Assembly: GCF_038502225.1 (NCBI RefSeq)
Contig: NC_091372.1
Coordinates: forward strand, 6,244,200-6,308,199
Source of the DNA: Cherax quadricarinatus
Taxonomy: Eukaryota > Arthropoda > Malacostraca > Decapoda > Parastacidae
Length of the DNA stretch: 64,000 nucleotides
Direction: 5' to 3'
Made by a program: the position numbers and the translations under genes. Positions 54,125 through 64,000 of this stretch are shown here, piece by piece. The notes beneath the pieces were generated by a model, which did not search any database, was not told the origin of the DNA, and was given only the letters and a program-made list of their open reading frames with translations. Every line of letters starts with the position of its first letter. Positions within the stretch are counted from its first letter, which is position 1.

Positions 54125-54890
54125 ATTTCCATAAATGGTATTTAGAGTATTTTTTATTAAAGTTTAAAGGTTGAGTTTGCCCTTTCTATCCAGCAACACC
54201 TTGTATTCATTATGCCTTTTCTCAGTGCATAGATTGGTATTTGTGTAGCTGAGATCTTCTGTGCTGCCTTAGAATGCTTTTCTTTTCATGTTGATATTCA
54301 CTATTTATTACTTTAGAGTATTGAAGCTCATGAGTTACTCTTCCTGAAAGCAGCACTTCTTTGTTGTGACCGATGAGATATGAAGGTGAGATCAAATGAA
54401 TGCTCGTATAGCTCCAATTTTGCAGTTCCCACACTGTACTCATATGTAATTAAAGAAGGCATAACTAAGATAGTTTCACTTAATGAAAAATTGTCTTAGG
54501 GTTTTTGAATTTCAAGATATGCAGTACAAATCATCTGCCCTAAGAAATGGAGGCAATGCAGTATAGCTAAATTTGGCTGCATTCAAGTGATTGTAATTTA
54601 ATACCATTTGTCAGAAATTGTGTTAGTTGCCCATAATTCGTTTTCAACTGGCACAAATGTAACAGATATTTTCTGTCATAGTAGATATATCTAACATCCA
54701 TAACACACTAGGCTTATTAACGGCTAAAACCTGATGATAGCTTATGTTAGATGAGACATCATGTAATCTGCCTTTGGGTTTTTTAAAATAAAACTAAAAG
54801 CTGAGCAGCTCTTATGGTAAGTTAAACCTACCTGACTTCACACACAAGTTAGAAACATGTTCATATCTGAAAATCAAGAAATAATGTACT
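54125..54890. other. unannotated intergenic sequence
   Basis: AT-rich, with no gene, splice-bounded frame or familiar repeat that I can support. Confidence 0.5.
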
Positions 54891-54894
54891 ATCA

Positions 54895-55145
54895 GGCCCA
54901 GTCCTCCTGGTTAGAAGCTGCACATACTGCCGATCACACCATGCAGGCAACTATATTGAAATAAATAAAATGTAGATTATTGAATATACTATGAGTACAC
55001 TTAAATAGGGGGCATTTTGTAAAATATTGTTTGGTGTACCAATTTTATCCCACCACAATTGGTGGGATAAACTACTGATCATAACCTATTCAGGTTATGA
55101 TCAGTAGTGTGCATGTCTTGCAAACAGGAGGACTGGGTTTAATCC
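54895..55145. repeat. foldback region with two adjacent perfect hairpins
   Basis: CCCAGTCCTCCTGGTT near 54899 and its near-complement at about 55122-55137 (GGAGGACTGGGTT) form outer arms. Inside, TTATCCCACCA-CAAT-TGGTGGGATAA (55045-55070) and a 16-bp arm pair beginning CTACTGATCATAACCT (55072-55087), with its exact complement at 55092-55107, are perfect. GGGTTTAATCC near 55135 resembles a decayed tRNA B box. Confidence 0.8.
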
Positions 55146-55149
55146 TGCA

Positions 55150-56925
55150 GGAATTCTTGATTGATTTTCAGAATTATGTATTCGCAACAGTGTGATATTT
55201 GTTTTAGATAGAAATGAAAAGGATTATGGCTCATGTTAGGAGAGGCACCAGTATGAAAACTGCTTTCAGTATCTTGACCCATTTGTGGTATGATTGATAA
55301 TATGTGCACTTTGAAGCCAGGAGAACAGGTTTGTTTGCAGGAGACTTCTTCATTTTCTGTGAGTTACTTATACAGCATACTAAATTTTCAACAGTTTTTA
55401 TATTTATTACACTTCTGTACTAGCCAGATTACAGAATTATGTTAGGTTAGATAATTTCGTCATGTAAATTAATCACATGGAGAAATGCCATATACAGGTA
55501 CATGTAGCAAGAGTTGTGCTATTTGAGGAAGTGGAGACAGTATGGAAATTGGAGCAAGTGCTATGTAGGTTCCAAATGTGTAGTGACAAGTTACTTCAAT
55601 GTATTTTATAAGGAAAGGATAATTTTGTTTGTCATAAAAAATGAGTAATCTCCTGCTAATCAGGGCTTAGTCATATGCAGATCTACATAATGAAACTTTT
55701 GATCATTTGGCTAAAGCTTTCCATGAACATTGGCTTATCAGCCCACCCCTTGAAAAATTTAGTATCACGTCCTAAGATGTGTATAATATGGTTTAGAGGA
55801 ATCACATAATTCAGAGCATATAGGGATGTAACAGATGAATTTAAGGAAAATATAACTGTGATAATGCATTGAAGAATATAAATTAATGTTCTTTATAATT
55901 ATTATTAGTTTGAATGTTTTTGACAGTAAAAAAAGATGTACAAAGATCTTTGTTTGTATTATACTGTGTGTTTACTAACAGTCAAATAACCAGGTACATT
56001 ATGATGAACAGTATCTATTTAAGTTACTCTGATTTACACTTCCTTGATATAACTGTATTAAAAGTATCAAACATTTTCACTCACCTTTTGTAAGAACATT
56101 TATTAAGAAATGGATTAAATGGAAGAATTTCCGTCCTGTGATCAATTTGCACCTGAAACAGATACATACTGCCATGTCACTTTTAACCTAGAGAACTAAT
56201 TTTCTATCTAATATATGTATAACAGATAGAGATAATTAGGCATAATATTTTTGCTTCATATTTAATATTTCCCTATTATAAAATTTTCCCAGAGAACTAG
56301 GTTTTTTATGACAGTATTACACTATTTGTGTACAGTACCTATTAAAAATGGTAGAATGTATATTTTATTGTGTATGTTCATGGTACACTTGACACTCATT
56401 TATTGATATCTAGTCCTCACTCTTTGGTCAGATTATTTTTTTAGATCAGTGAAAAAGGCTGATCATATTTCTTGATGAAGCATGTTAATAGTGTGTATAA
56501 TAAAACATGATTTTGAATAGTACAGTATTATTTTTCAGTATTCATGTTAGAAGTAAAGAAACTGATTTCAGTTCCTGGAGTGAGGAATGTGTTTAATTTT
56601 TCAGTTAACAAGAAAACCGTACATGATAAATAAAACCATTGAGGAAAATTGAGAAATTACAGGTTACAGAAATGTGAACTCCACTGTGGTAATACTTAGG
56701 AAAAGCAGATACAGTATTGTTAATTGGATATTAAGGTAATATGGCACATGTTGGATTTATTGAGTATGTTGTATTTTGTCTCAAGCAACAGCCATGGGAG
56801 TGAAATTAATGGCACATCAAATAGTTTAAAGGTGGCATGTATATTATTACTGATAATATGCCAAGTTTTACTCTCCTATTAATCTTTTATACTTGAAATT
56901 GGTTTTAAGAAATGATTTTAACAAA
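55150..56925. other. unannotated intergenic sequence
   Basis: About 1.8 kb of AT-rich sequence. No protein-like frame, RNA gene or repeat terminus was recognised. Confidence 0.5.
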
Positions 56926-56929
56926 TGCC

Positions 56930-57124
56930 TTGTGGAGGGTATCCGACTGCCCTCTTTTATGTCCAGTGAGGTGGCTCAGTAGATGTGAGGTTGCAATCCT
57001 GGATTGCTGGTTTACTGGCATGAAGGGTAGGATATGGCACGAGTTCCATGCTGCATCTGCACTGCTAGTTGTAGTGAGGTCCACTTGGACACGGAGGGGT
57101 ATTTACAGCCTTTTAATTCCTCCT
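56930..57124 (+). mobile_element. I-LINE 5'UTR fragment
   Basis: Matches the internal 5'UTR of the full-length I-LINE (about 26650-26850): GATGTGAGGTTGCAATCC, GCTGGTTTACTGGCATGAAG. It is followed immediately by a fresh I-LINE 5' start, as in a head-to-tail junction. Confidence 0.75.
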
Positions 57125-57125
57125 A

Positions 57126-60100
57126 GTCTCTTCAAGAGGGACTCCTTGATGAGGCAAAGAGGCTCTTGGTCTGAGGAATTGGACCTTTTGGTCTTCTTCC
57201 TCAGACCGAACCTAATTGACCCCCACCCCACCTTGCCCCATTCCCTATCTCATCCTCCCCTTCCCCCCTTTACCTTTCCTCCTCGTCTCCCCACACCTCC
57301 CCTCTCCCCTTCCTGTTTTCAGCCTTTGGGATTCTCCCTACAGGCTCTCTGGTTCCTAGATAGGGGAAGGGTGCCGTGGTCCATCCCATTTCATTAAAGT
57401 CCATGGTGGTGTAGTAGTTTGCCGTGGAATCTGGCTTTGGGTATCTTTCAAGTGACGGGTGTATCTCTGGAAGCTGTCTTTCGGATTCCAGGGGATGGTG
57501 GCTGAAGGAGGCATGCTTTGTGGTGAGTATCCAGTCATCCTCTCTCTTGTCCACTGAGGTGGCTCGGTAGATGTGAGGGTGCTATCCCAGATTGCTGGTT
57601 TACTGGCATGAAGGGTAGGGTATGGCATGGGTTTCATGCCGCATCTGCACTACTTGCGGTGCTGAGGTCCATTTGGGTGCAGAGGAGGATTTATGGCCCT
57701 TTCATTCTTCCTAGGAGCTATCCCTCCATGTTCCCCCCTTATTTTATTCAATTTTTTCTTTTTTTTTTCTAAAAAGCAATCCATGAACCAGCTCCTCCTT
57801 GGTCCCTTTCTGCTACCACATCCTGTTCCGACCCTACCTCATTATTTGACCACTTTTCAGACATTTCTGATGCCCCTGTACCTTCTGTTGGTGCCATTTC
57901 ATCACCTGCTCCAGGTACCAGGGTTTTGCCTGACTCCTTTGATATGCCTGATCTCAGCACTTCTTTGACAATGCTTCTGACTTCTCCCTCTATGGTGCAA
58001 CGATTTTCGGATCTCCCTCCCATCCCACATTGGACCACACCTAAATGACCAAGACTATTAACTGATAATACTACTTCACTTCCTTCTCACTCTGTCCAGA
58101 AAAGACCGGCACGACACTCACTAACTTTACACGCTGTGTTTCAAAATATGCAATGGACTAAGTTTTTTTACTCTGCAACCGACTTCTTCTTACTATCTTT
58201 CTGATCATAGTATCAGCAAGGCGCTCCTCTGCCATGTTGGTTGAGATATGTCGTTTCATGCTCTCAAGAGCGGTGCACACATTGTCACAGTACAGAATGC
58301 TAGCCAAGCTCGCAATCTTTTCCTCCTTACTACCATAGATGCTATTCCTGTAATAATTGCAAAGCAGCATTCTCTCAATTCTTGTAGTGGTACTGTCATT
58401 CTACTTCATACCATTATCCAACATGATTTCCAGACATGTGGTGATGACATTCTGGAACAGCTTGAGCTTCAAGACCTCCCGATCCTTAAAGTAGACACGT
58501 ATGTACTACCTGCCCACGGGTGGAAACGCTACCCCTGCAATGTAGCTCGCTTAACTTTTGACTGCCATGAGCGTCCGTCATTGGTTTATATCACGGGACA
58601 CCATTTACAAGTTCAAAAGGTGATCCCTGCACCACAACAATGTAGAAATTGCTGGTGTTTTGAACATCCAGTGAAATATTGCAGGTCCATGGCTGAATGC
58701 CCAGTTGGTGGTGCCAACAACTATGCCAGTACTTCTTGTTGTCTACCTCCCTCTTGCCTTATTCTCGTCATTGTCAAGTTTACTTAAATGAGTGAGAAAT
58801 CCATTGTTTCAAAGAGTCAGAAGGCTTTCCTTATGCCATGGCAGTCTCTCATCTACACCTCCAGGGGAGACTTCCCCGTATTTCTTATTCTCGAGTTACT
58901 ACGTGGCCCCCAACCTCTGGGGTCCCAACTTCCAGTCACCCGTCTCTAATTCTTTTGCAGTCTTGGCCTCCGAGGTTCCTACCTCGTCACCTCCTCCTGT
59001 TTACACCTCTTCATCTTCTCGCTCACAACTTTCTATGTCTACAATACCTCGCACAACACCTACCCATCACCCCTCTCCTGCGAAGTCCAAAAAATACCCA
59101 TTGTTGAAATCTCCTTTAACCTTTCCTTCACTTATTCTACCTGGACATTTTTCCTTTCCAGTCTCTGTACCTGGTTCTTTACCTCTTCATAGCTCTGTTA
59201 CGAGTATGGAGGTGCATCCTTCTCCTCGTACAGTACCTTCTTCTCCTGTCCCCTCCCAAGTTTCTTCTTCCTCTGTCCCCTCCCAAGCTTCTCAAGTTCC
59301 CTCTAACCTTTCATCTCCCCCTACTTTGGTAAATTCTGTCATCACCCTGATCTTTACTCACCTTGTTCCTATCTCCCATATCATCCCACATACAACGTCC
59401 TTGTCCTCTGAAACAATTGAAGCTATCTCCGACTATATTGCGGAGACTAAACCATTGATGGACACCGATCTGCCTCCTGCTGTTCCTCTTCACTCTTCTC
59501 TATCTGCACAACTCCTTTCTTCGCAGTGTTCCAACCCTTTGCTGCTTGTTCGTTTTCCGCTGCCCCCACATGTGGACTTCTCTAATCCTTCTAGTCCGTA
59601 GATACCTCTACCTTCTGATTTCTTGTATTCTCCTCACAAATCATGGCTTATTTACAGTGGAATATCTGGGTTGAGCTGCAGGTGTTGCTCTCCCAGTTTT
59701 CCCCAGTTTGTGTTTGTTTACAAGAACCCAAATTATGCTCCACTGTTATCCATCCCATCTTGAGCTATGTTTTATTATAATCATCAGATCCTTTTCCCAA
59801 TGGAACCTTTAATGAAACTGCACTTCTTATACACACCAATATTCCATACCTTCAGCTCTTTGCTGCATTATATTGCAGCCTGCATCCATTTAAATAAGTG
59901 GCATACAATCTGTTCTTTGTATCTCTCTCCCTCTCGGGCATTATCTATCCCAGATGTTCCATTTCTGGTTTCTTCCTTACCGCCACCCCTTCTGTTACTT
60001 GGCGATTTTAATGCTCACCATATCCTTGGGCTTGGAAGGTGGGGGGGTCACACTGTGACTCTTGCGGTACTCAGTTGGAAGTTTTTCTCACTTCTCTTCC

Positions 60101-60172
60101 CCTCCATGTTTTAAATATGGGTATTCCCACCCATTTTGATCCTTGTACTTATTATCTCTTTTGCATCGATCT
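57126..60172 (+). mobile_element. I-clade LINE copy 2, truncated in the endonuclease
   Basis: It starts TCTTCAAGAGGGACTCCTTG, homologous to the full-length 5' end. It has the 5'UTR to about 57770, ORF1 to 59601, and the beginning of ORF2 (ATGGCTTATTTACAGTGGAA at 59643; LLLLGDFNAHHILG near 59990). Near 60172 the endonuclease sequence switches abruptly to ORF1 sequence of another copy. Confidence 0.78.
57780..59601 (+). pseudogene. I-LINE ORF1 (copy 2), frameshifted
   Basis: The readable part at 58248-58787 has HALKSGAHIVTVQNASQARN, RRYPCNVARLTF-type sequence and one good zinc knuckle, CRNCWCFEHPVKYC. The second knuckle is damaged (CPVGGANNYASTSC lacks the second Cys and the His). The Ser/Pro-rich tail continues at 58792-59601 and ends VDFSNPSSP. 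At least three frame breaks. Confidence 0.78.
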
Positions 60173-61132
60173 CCTGGTATCGTGGTTCTGCCTGACTCCT
60201 TTAATACATCCGACCTCTGCACATCTTTGACCATGCTTCTGGCTTCTCCCTCCACAGTGCAGTGATTTTCAGATCGCCCATCCATCTCAGGACGGACCAC
60301 CTCTGGTCCCACACCAAAATGACCACGACAGTTAACAGACGACAGTGCTATAATTACCTCTTACTCTTCGCAGAGAAGACCAGCACAACACTCGCTACCC
60401 TTCCACACTACATTTCAAAGTATGCAGTGTATTAAGTTTTTCACTCCACAACTGACATCTCCCACTGACTGATCATATCAACAAGGCACTCCTGCGCAAT
60501 GTTGGTCAAAATATTTCACTTCATTCTCTTAGGAGAGGTGCATGCATCGTCACAGTATGAAATGCTGGCCAGGCTCAGACACTCCCTTCTTACCTCCATA
60601 GACGATATTCTTGTTCACTATTCGAAAACAGATTTCTCTCATTTCTTGCAGTGGTACCCTAGGTCTGCCTCATACCATTGTTCAGCACGATTTCAGGTCA
60701 TGTGATGCCGACATACTGGAGCAATTCGAGCTCCAAGACCTCCCAATTCTCAAGATGGACACTTGTGTACTACCTGTCCACGGGCGGAGACGCTATCCCT
60801 GCAATGTAGCTCGCTTAACCTTTGACTGTTATAAGCTTCTGTCCTCGGTTTATATTGCGGGACACCACTTACAAGTCTGAGAGTTGATCCCTACACCACA
60901 ACAGTGCAAAAATCGCCATACAGCGAAATACTGCAGGTCCATGGCAGAATGCCCAGTCTGTGGTGCTGCCGACCATACCAATACATCTTGCAGCCTACCT
61001 CCCCTCTTGCCAATTGTAATGAAGCTCACCCAGCTTGTTCTCATCATTTACTTGAAAAAACGAGAAATCCGTTGTCTCAAAGAGAAAGAAGACTTCACTT
61101 AAGCCATGGCAGTCTCGTCTCAGCCTCCAAGG

Positions 61133-61266
61133 TGCTGGTGAGGGACTCTTAATCTAGGGAATTGGATCTGTGCTCCAGTTCCCTGAATTGAGCCTGAATA
61201 CCTTCCATCCTCCCCACATGCGCTGTATAACCCTATGGATTTAGCGCTTCCCTATGATTAAAATAA
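61133..61266 (+). mobile_element. 134-bp bipartite I-LINE derivative
   Basis: TGCTGGTGAGGGACTCTTAA and GGGAATTGGATCTGTGCTCC resemble the first 100 bases of the I-LINE 5' end. The element ends with the I-LINE 3' end (GCGCTGTATAACCC, TTTAGCGCTTCC, TAAAATAA). A perfect 13-bp duplication, TCAGCCTCCAAGG, flanks it (61120-61132 and 61267-61279). Confidence 0.85.
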
Positions 61267-61614
61267 TCAGCCTCCAAGGGAGACTTCCATGACTTATTCT
61301 CAGGTTACTAAACGCCCTTCAACCTCAGTGGTACCTACTCCCACAATCTCGTCTGTAGTCAACTTACACAGTCACCTCTGTTTCTAATTCTTTTGTAGCC
61401 CTGGCCTTCGAGGTCCTTACCGCGTTTCTTCAAACTGTCCTTAAGTCATATTCTCTTTCGAATGTATCTTATGTCTACAAGACCTCCCACAGCTACACCT
61501 CTTCGTCTCTCTACTTCTAAGTTCAAATCTCCTTTGAACTTCTCATTCACTTACCCTCCCGAAACATTTTTCCTCCTAAGTATCTGTTACAGCTGTGGAG
61601 GTTCATCCTGTCCC

Positions 61615-62045
61615 TGCGCTGTTCAACCCTTGTAGGTTTAGCGCTTCATTTTTTTTATAATACCCCTCAAGGGAGGTTCCTTGACGCTGGTGAGGGACTC
61701 CTGATCTAGGGAATTGGATCTGTGTTCTAGTTCCCTAAGTTAAACCTGAATACATTCAATCCCCCCTATGTGTGCTGCATAATCCAACGGGTTTAGCGCT
61801 CCCCTATGATTATATACCCCTCAAGGAAGGTTCCTTGATGTTGGTGAGGGGCTCTTGATTTAGGGAATTGGAGCTGTATAGCCCTTGTGGCTTAGCGCTT
61901 CTTTTTTATTATAACGGAATTGGATCTGTGCTCCAGTTCCCCGAATTAAGCCTGAATGCCTTCCACATCCCCCCCCCCAGGCGCTGTATAATCCTCCGGG
62001 TTTTGCGCTTCCCCTTTGATTATAATAATAATAATAATATGATTA
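61615..62045 (+). mobile_element. tandem cluster of bipartite I-LINE derivatives
   Basis: An I-LINE tail (GCGCTGTTCAACCCTTGTAG) is followed by two consecutive units. Each starts CCCCTCAAGG(G/A)AGGTTCCTTG, contains AGGGAATTGGA(T)CTGT and ends in a tail of the form GTATAATCC...GCGCT(T)CCCC plus TAT/TAA repeats. The second unit is itself interrupted by a micro-insertion at 61873-61915. Confidence 0.75.
61873..61915 (+). mobile_element. 43-bp micro-insertion of the I-LINE 3' end
   Basis: GCTGTATAGCCCTTGTGGCT through TTATTATAAC, flanked by a 9-bp duplication, GGAATTGGA (61864-61872 and 61916-61924). Confidence 0.85.
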
Positions 62046-62274
62046 TAATAGTAACCATCTTACCCCTCGTAGAGATAAAGTCAGTTGATCAAATGAAAAT
62101 GCTGGCCCACAGATGGCTCCAACTTCATCCTGTTCCCTACTTGTATGCCTCATAATAAAAATGCTTTCAAATGAGCTGATGTAGGTAACAGCTCTTAGCT
62201 TGCCAATAAAGTTAGGAATCCTTAACCTGTAAATAACTTGTCAATAAAGCTAGGGACCCTTAATTGTCAAGCTG

Positions 62275-62322
62275 TATAGCCCTTGTGGCTTAGCGCTTCT
62301 TTTTGATTATAATAACAATTAA
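62275..62322 (+). mobile_element. micro-insertion of the I-LINE 3' end
   Basis: CTGTATAGCCCTTGTGGCTT ... TTGATTATAATAACAAT. The flanks (AATTGTCAA and CTTGTCAA) are similar, but the duplication is not clean. Confidence 0.65.
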
Positions 62323-62487
62323 CCTTGTCAAACCCTGTGTAAAAAAAAAAAAAAGTTCCCTCCTCTACCAAATTTCTTCCTCTTCTGTCCTCTCTCAAAT
62401 TTCTTCCTCTCCTGTCCCCTCCCAAATTTCTTCCTCTCCTAAGTTTCTTCCCAAGTTAACTCTAACCTCTCATCCTCCCCCTCTGGT

Positions 62488-62535
62488 GCTGTATAGCCCT
62501 TGTGGCTTAGCGCTTCTTTTTTATTATAATAATGA
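62488..62535 (+). mobile_element. 48-bp micro-insertion of the I-LINE 3' end
   Basis: GCTGTATAGCCCTTGTGGCT to TTATAATAATGA, flanked by a perfect 12-bp duplication, TCCCCCTCTGGT (62476-62487 and 62536-62547). Confidence 0.92.
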
Positions 62536-62622
62536 TCCCCCTCTGGTAACTTTCATCGTCTCTCCGATCTCTACTCACCCTCCTCCTCCTATCTCTAATG
62601 AGGAACTATCTGCAACTTCCTT

Positions 62623-62671
62623 CGCTGTATAGTCCTTGTGGCTTAGCGCTTCTTTTTGATTATAATAATAA
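62623..62671 (+). mobile_element. 49-bp micro-insertion of the I-LINE 3' end
   Basis: CGCTGTATAGTCCTTGTGGC to TTATAATAATAA, flanked by a perfect 12-bp duplication, TGCAACTTCCTT (62611-62622 and 62672-62683). Confidence 0.92.
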
Positions 62672-63231
62672 TGCAACTTCCTTGTCCTCTGATACGCTCG
62701 AGGTTATCCAAAACCAACGATGGACACCAATCCACCTTCCATTACTCCTCTCCCTCACTTTTCTAAACCATCTACACAACTTCTTTCTTTGCAGCGTTAC
62801 AATCCTTCACTGTTTACTCGTCTTCTGCTACCTTAAGTTTCTTCCTTATCGCCACTTCTTCTCTTATTAGGTAATGTTAATGCTCATAATTTTCCCTGTA
62901 GGGAAGGGGTCTCACTGTGACTCGTGGTGATCAGAGGCTTTTGTCACTTCTCTTCCCTTCCATGTTTTAAATACAGGTACTCCCACCCATTTTGATCCTA
63001 GCACTCAGTCTCTCTCTTGCATTGATCTGCAAGTTTGCTCCTCGACTGCACTCGATTAAATTTACATGACAGCAATCATTTTCCTATCCTCCTTACTTAG
63101 CATTCATATTCTCGCCCCCATTCCCTTGAAGCCCACGGTGGCAATTTGAACAGACAAACTGGGACCTGTACTCGCGCCAAACTGTTAAGCCTGTTTTTGA
63201 TCTCAGTTTTAACCGCAGCTTCACATGCTAA

Positions 63232-63446
63232 GCTCTGATGACGATACCTTTCGCACTCCCTTCAGCCCTTTCTACCTCAGTCTCTTGCTACCCTCTACCC
63301 CTGCACTATTCACTGCCCCGCTGTTCTCCGTAACCTACTAATTATCCCTCTCCCTTTTGCCACCTGATACCCCCGCTTCCTTCCTGCCCTGCAGAGCTGT
63401 ATAGCCCTTGTGATTTAGCGCTTCTTTTTTATTATAATAATAATAA
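63232..63446 (+). mobile_element. 215-bp 5'-truncated I-LINE
   Basis: It corresponds to the last 215 bases of the full-length element (from GATGATGATACCTTTTGCAC near 32530 to the TAA tail). A perfect 12-bp duplication, TTCACATGCTAA, flanks it (63220-63231 and 63447-63458). It is inserted in I-LINE copy 3. Confidence 0.92.
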
Positions 63447-64000
63447 TTCACATGCTAAACCTCAAACCTCGAGCAGGCATTCTCAGAAATGCGTGCCTTG
63501 GTCTCCTGCTTGTGCTCGTGCAGTACATTTAAAACGTGCTGCATGGGGCTACCATTACAATAGGATCACAGAGCGACTCCTCGATTTTAAGCGGGCAAGT
63601 GGGGTCGCCTGACGTGTCATCCATGAAGGTAATTGCACTCGTTGGCAGGATTGTTTCTACCGTCATTTTGACTTTCTCTGTGAGTCGAGTTTGGAAAAAA
63701 GTACGGAAATTGAGTGGCAAGTTCTCTACAGACCCTGCTCCCGTTCTTAGGGTTGCTGGTGTCAGTGTTGCAAACCCTCTTGAAGTTGCCATGAAGATTG
63801 GAAATCATCTTGCCTGTATCTCTAAAGGGCTCCATCTATGCCCCTCGTTTCTTTCCTCCAAGTCTACTAGAGAGTTACTTCCCTTAGACTTTTCTTCTAG
63901 CAGAGAAGAGCCTTATAATGTGTCTTTTACACCTAAAACTAGTGCACACTTTCCGCTTGCCGATCATCGGCAGCTGGGCCTGAAGGCATTCATATTCGTA

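Larger units (their letters stand above)
60173..64000 (+). mobile_element. I-clade LINE copy 3, heavily interrupted, runs off the window
   Basis: It begins in ORF1 (CTGCCTGACTCCTTTAATAC, homologous to about 57926). It carries the zinc-knuckle region at 60900-61040 (CRSMAECPVCGAADHTNTSC) and a Ser/Pro-rich region to about 62830. It resumes in the endonuclease at about 62845 (GGTAATGTTAATGCTCATAA) and continues into the pre-RT region at 63459-64000. Short I-LINE-derived insertions break it at 61133, about 61615-62045, about 62275, 62488, 62623 and 63232. Confidence 0.78.

Noticed and set aside
61868..62155. open frames starting near YSPCGLALLF repeats (also 62303-62632 and 62598-62870)
   Set aside because: The repeated peptide is translation of the I-LINE tail CTGTATAGCCCTTGTGGCTT in micro-insertions, not a repeated protein domain.
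1..64000. CRISPR array, bacterial operon, rRNA or phage genes
   Set aside because: No regularly spaced direct repeats with unique spacers, no ribosome binding sites, no rRNA-like sequence. Introns, poly-A retroelements and TA/TTAA transposons show that this is nuclear eukaryotic DNA.

Overview
The window is a stretch of a large, repeat-rich eukaryotic genome, most likely a decapod crustacean. That reading is inference. It rests on long introns packed with transposable elements (TEs), on TTAA-flanked MITEs whose ends carry a GTAGATCTACG motif, on a tRNA-derived SINE, and on LINE tails ending in TAGCGCTTCTTTTT plus TAA repeats, all of which I associate with decapod genomes. There is no bacterial-style gene organisation.

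The only host gene I can support lies on the + strand as five exons: 3862-4051, 16870-16990, 17214-17422, 23141-23338 and 43840-45081. The first three encode the late part of the catalytic region and the SH3-like region of the cytoplasmic 5'-3' exoribonuclease XRN1 (Pacman). The fourth is a disordered tail segment. The fifth and last exon splices on in phase. It encodes a domain that closely resembles the ADP-ribosyltransferase lobe of RNA 2'-phosphotransferase (Tpt1/KptA/TRPT1), followed by a long Q/N-rich tail and the stop codon. If the transcript is contiguous, this is an XRN1 carrying a Tpt1-like lobe in its C-terminal extension, the most interesting item here. The 5' part of the gene lies left of the window.

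Almost everything else is mobile DNA. (1) Tigger/pogo-type DNA transposons with TA target duplications: a broken copy at 431-2658; a broken copy at 12630-16253 that contains an intact copy at 13174-15508 with a 597-aa transposase; a deletion derivative at 48323-49045; and several 200-bp MITEs. (2) An RTE-like LINE family (endonuclease plus FADD reverse transcriptase) with at least eight copies. One full-length copy (36711-43456) contains a second near-full-length copy in the opposite orientation, which makes a 2.5-kb inverted repeat inside the XRN1 intron. (3) An I-clade LINE (Gag with three zinc knuckles, endonuclease, YVDD reverse transcriptase, RNase H): a full-length copy at 26229-32735 with a 12-bp target duplication, and rearranged copies from about 56930 to the right end. 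(4) Short derivatives of both LINE families that join the LINE 5' end to its 3' end, and 43-55-bp micro-insertions of the I-LINE tail with clean target duplications. (5) TTAA-flanked piggyBac-like MITEs, a mariner fossil, foldback elements and a tRNA-derived SINE.

Layout: 1-3.4 kb foldback element with Tigger insertion; 3.9-4.05 kb exon; 5.1-10.1 kb RTE-like LINEs; 11.5-16.8 kb stacked Tigger elements and minisatellite; 16.9-17.4 kb two exons; 17.6-20.6 kb LINE and foldback inside a MITE; 21.8-23 kb mariner; 23.1-23.3 kb exon; 23.3-43.8 kb a 20.5-kb TE-filled intron; 43.8-45.1 kb terminal exon; 45.1-47 kb 3' flank with hairpins; 47.4-54.1 kb mixed repeats; 54.1-56.9 kb mostly unique sequence; 56.9-64 kb I-LINE cluster.
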